NCBI GenBank assembly: GCA_029747015.1
Contig: JAKOGI010000353.1
Span: 239,001 to 303,000, forward strand
Direction of reading: 5' to 3'
Origin: Carnegiea gigantea
Taxonomy: Eukaryota; Streptophyta; Magnoliopsida; Caryophyllales; Cactaceae
Length of the DNA stretch: 64,000 nucleotides
A program made the translations under genes and the position numbers. The notes under the pieces were generated by a model, which saw nothing but the letters and a program-made list of their open reading frames with translations, was not told where the DNA came from and searched no databases. Positions 61,101-64,000 of this stretch are shown here, in pieces. Positions within the stretch are counted from its first letter, which is position 1; each line of letters opens with the position of its first letter.

Positions 61101-62684
61101 TCCCTGAAAGACTTCCATCCGATGTCATTGCCCTCTTTTGATTTTACACAACAGCTTACAAATCAGTTAGTTAGGGAGTAACTAGATTATGACGTTAATA
61201 AAGAAGCTGCTACTTTAAATTTGTTGCTTTCTATATTAAACTCCTACCAGCTGGAGGCGTTTCAAAATGTTATTACTGCGGACGATTCCAATGAAAGAGG
61301 ATGCTTCTTTGTATATGGTAGTGGTGGAACAGGCAAGACCTATGTTTGGTAAGCTATTATTGCTGCACTTCATTCAAAAGAAAAAATTATTCTATCAGTC
61401 AAGTCGTCTGGAATAGTAGTGTTATTATTACCTTTTGGAAAAACTACACCCTCAATGTTCAAGATCCCTATTAATGCTACGGACACATCATATTGCTTCT
61501 TTTCTAAGCATTCAGAGTTGGCTGAGTTAATCCGCCAAACAACATTTGTAACATGGGATGAGGCACCAATGATGCACCGTCACATTTTTGAAATAGTGGA
61601 TCGTACATTTAGGGATATATGTGGCTATCAACATTAACCATTTGGTGAAAAATTGTTTACATTTGGTGGCGATTTCAGGCATGTACTTCCTATTGTCACA
61701 AAAGGCGGAAGAGCAGACACAGTTGCGGCATCAATTTCTAGATCCTATTTATGGCCTTATTACACAGTCATGCACTTAAGGATCAACATGCAACTTAGGG
61801 ATCCAAACTTATACCACGATGAATATGAGCGGTTGTGACATTTTGCAGAGGGGATCTTGAGTATTGGTAATTAAACATTAAAAGGTATATCATTATAAGA
61901 AGAGAGCGAAGCCAACTAGATACAAATCCCTTCTGAGTTTCTCATATCAAATGACAATTATGGTTCGGATAACTTAATATCAGAAATTTATCATGAGTTA
62001 TCTACTAGATGTAATGATAGTTCTTACATGCAGGAACATTGCATACTTGCTGCTACAAAAAATGATGTTGATCAATTCAACTCCCAAATTTTAGGAATGC
62101 TTCCTGAAGGCTGTCACACATATTTGAGTTCAGATACATTTCAGGAGAGCAGTGAACATCTCGACATTGATGATATTCACCCGTCGAAAATATTACATGG
62201 GTTAACCTTCTCAGGTTTGCCCAACCATGAAATTCAATTGAAAATAGGTGCGCCTGTGGTGTTGCTGAGGAATCTTGATCCACATTTGGCGCTATGTAAT
62301 GGGACATGTTTGATTGTTGAACATCTTGGGAGTAAGGTTTTGGAAGCGAGGATTATCACTAATTGCAATATTAGGCAAAAAGTGATTATTCCACGTATTG
62401 ACTTGACGCCATATGCAAATGACACACCATTTGCATTAAAAGACATCATTCCCAATTAAATTAGCATTCGCAATGACCATCAACACAAGTCAAGGTCAAA
62501 CACTCATGTTGGGGTTTACCTTCTGAAACTAGTTTTCTCACATAGACAACTTTATGTTGCAGCTTCCCGTGTTACGTCCCCATCTGGGTTAAAATTTTTA
62601 ATTTGTAATAAGAGTGATATTCCTGATAATGTCACCAAGAATGTTCTATACAGAGAAATCTTCAATGACATATCTCGTCATGAT
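58161..62684 (+). pseudogene. Helitron Rep/PIF1 helicase pseudogene
   Basis: Rolling-circle transposase of Helitrons. It nicks DNA through tyrosines and unwinds it with a helicase. Order: an N-terminal piece with RYKEARLNARWRFF (about 58190), then a Cys pair in CIHCNATIWYDEK (58394) with CC further on. The Helitron-like N domain follows, with RNLL-like and YNSILSF text. In the Rep domain, NFFITFTCNPNWLE is near 59516-59560, the HUH motif reads LPHAHIL with His-Ala-His at 59817-59825, and the two-tyrosine motif YLHKY is at 60222-60236. In the helicase, Walker A GSGGTGKT is at 61317-61340, Walker B WDEAP at 61554-61568, GGDFRHVLPIV near 61662 and the C-terminal AASRVTSPSGLKF near 62560. At least ten stops or shifts separate these. 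The catalytic residues survive although the frame does not. An intron-like acceptor (TTTGTAG at 59773-59779) precedes the HUH block. Confidence 0.88.
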
Positions 62685-63180
62685 TAATGCGGATGTATAT
62701 TTTATATTTATTATTTTAATTAGTGCATACATTATGACTGAACAATGTTGTATGGATTATGAAGTACATAATTTTTCTATCTCTCTCTCTCTGTTTTTTT
62801 CCCCCTTAGCTCATTAGTGACGATACATATCTTTATTATCCTTCTACTTTTATGCAGGCGTTTTTTTAAAAAAAAAATGGCCTCACTTTCTATATCTTAA
62901 GAAGAAAAATTAAAATTTTCACAAACAGAATGATATTCGCATAATACCACAAAATCATAAAGAATACATTTTTCCTCTTAAATCGAAAGTCATTTAGGCA
63001 TACATTTTTGTGAATAATGACAACAAATGTTGATGCTGCCATTAATATATCCAATTTATTTTTATAAGTATATTAGAGCATAACACGCTTTATGTTGTGG
63101 TGCCACTTTGGTCAAGTTAATAAACATATTTTTTCGGTTACCGGACTTACTTTTCCACTTGATTATGTACCGTTACAGGC
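62685..63180 (+). other. Helitron spacer between helicase and RPA-like gene
   Basis: AT-rich, with a CT run near 62779-62795 and a T/A homopolymer junction at 62862-62877. No coding potential seen. Confidence 0.5.
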
Positions 63181-63249
63181 ATGGTGACACATCTCTCATT
63201 TGATTTTGTGCTGATTAGTGACATCTCCTATTATGGTATGTCTATTTAC

Positions 63250-63600
63250 ATTTTTGTATGCTTAATGAGAACGCTGAGTGTTCGAGTATATAGCAACCAT
63301 AGAGTTTGGAAGGTTGTCTTTATGGATGCCAAGGTATTTCAATCTTCTCAACTATTTTGCTTTCCCCATTTATTTAAATTTATTAGTAATACATGTTCTT
63401 ATGCATTGGCAGGGTAACAAGATTTTAGGCGCCATCATGGAAAAAAAATCGACAGGTGGGTGGTTATTTTGAAAATTAGTCAAGTACATCGCATCTTTGG
63501 ATTTTCAGTAAGTACTACCGCACCTAAGGATAAAGAAATAATGGACAACAACTTGAAGTTGTTTTTCACTCATAAGACTTAATGACTAGATTTGCTTGAT
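63250..63600 (+). pseudogene. RPA1-like OB-fold gene fragment of the Helitron
   Basis: Plant Helitrons often carry a single-strand DNA binding protein resembling the large RPA subunit. Here a first coding piece (about 63266-63333) reads TLSVRVYSNHRVWKVVFMDA. A 79-bp intron with GT and AG borders (63334-63412, starting GTATTTC and ending TTGGCAG) splits the codon series AAG|GGT. Exon 2 then continues GNKILGAIMEK. The combined motif, a hydrophobic strand ending in D-x-K-G-N-x-I followed by x-A-x-I, is that of the RPA1 DNA-binding OB fold. Later text near 63490-63570 (TTAPKDKEIMDNNLKLFFTH) fits the next strands after a frameshift. Stops show it is not functional. Confidence 0.6.
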
Positions 63601-64000
63601 GAGTATAATGCAATACGATGCCACCTCCTCCCAGCATTTGTTCCTTTTCTCTCCTTTTCTTGATGTCTCCAGACATGCAACCCAATGTGCAAACAATAGG
63701 TAAATATAAGGTACTATAATTTTGTGAAGTATTCAACCCCTTGTACATACCTTTTACTAAATTCGTTGTGCAGACATCATTGGTTTAGTAGTTGCTGTCT
63801 CCAAAACTGAGATAACACATGCGAGAACCCTCAAATGAGATCTGCTTATTTGTGATATGTAGTATGTGCTTCCAACTAATTATACCTTCACCTTTTGTTA
63901 TGTTGTTCTTAATGTTTAAACGTTCAGTTTCTAATAGATACTATTAGTAGATTACTCTTTCTTTTGTAGGCTGAATGCATTGAAACTCACCTTATGTGGA
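63601..64000 (+). other. Continuation of the Helitron RPA-like region, unresolved
   Basis: Alternating short coding-like pieces and T-rich possible intron ends (for example TTGTGCAG at 63767-63774 and TTTTGTAG at 63962-63969) suggest further exons of the RPA-like gene. None is secure before the window ends. Confidence 0.35.

Larger units (their letters stand above)
58161..64000 (+). mobile_element. Autonomous-type Helitron relic (Rep/helicase plus RPA-like gene), right end outside window
   Basis: Carries a Rep domain, a PIF1-type helicase and a downstream RPA1-like sequence in the same orientation, the gene set of plant Helitrons. All frames are broken. The 3' CTRR terminus with its hairpin was not seen and presumably lies beyond 64000. 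Confidence 0.85.

Overview
This window is plant nuclear DNA, almost certainly from a flowering plant. It is AT-rich and holds no intact host gene. It is filled with the decayed remains of several transposable-element classes: an RTE-type LINE, Ty3/gypsy elements of the Athila and Tekay/Del types, a Copia LTR, a Tourist-type MITE, a Helitron and an endogenous plant pararetrovirus (Caulimoviridae). The species cannot be named from the sequence. I found no rRNA, tRNA gene, CRISPR array or operon-like structure.

Left part (1-35.9 kb). Two copies of one endogenous pararetrovirus lie head to head. Copy A runs on the minus strand from about 3830 to the window edge and is interrupted by a 5'-truncated LINE (127-1384) with a 14-bp target duplication. 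Copy B starts near 5985 on the plus strand and is split at 6769. It resumes at 29945 and continues past a coat-protein region, a candidate movement-protein region, reverse transcriptase and RNase H, an unidentified downstream ORF and a pararetrovirus-like promoter and poly(A) region to about 35.9 kb. What splits copy B is a 23.2-kb Athila-type retrotransposon (6770-29944; target duplication AAGAA). That element is itself split inside its RNase H region by an 11.3-kb Tekay/Del-type chromovirus (12127-23470; target duplication AGGCC). The chromovirus carries a 190-bp Copia-like solo LTR (16278-16467) and a (TA)n tract. The result is four levels of nesting, with three junctions recoverable to the base and the fourth (Copia) with one mismatch.

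Middle part (35.9-55.9 kb). AT-rich intergenic DNA carries a 316-bp PIF/Harbinger Tourist-like MITE (36919-37234, TAA target duplication), diverged duplications and microsatellites. A second chromovirus (44297-55347, minus strand, LTRs of about 3.2 kb) sits exactly inside a 338-bp tandem repeat. An uninterrupted sister unit preserves the empty site.

Right part (55.9-64 kb). A possible host exon remnant is followed by a broken autonomous Helitron. It has a Rep domain with its HUH and two-tyrosine motifs, a PIF1-type helicase with Walker A and B motifs, and a downstream RPA1-like exon pair with a recognisable 79-bp intron. The Helitron continues past the window edge.

Every coding region is a pseudogene with stops and frameshifts. 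Several catalytic positions have changed in a G-to-A manner (LINE FADN, Athila FMND, pararetrovirus YIND, chromovirus integrase Glu to Lys), consistent with long decay of methylated, silenced DNA. The most notable unexplained item is the ORF downstream of RNase H in pararetrovirus copy B (34171-35142), which I could not assign to a known protein.
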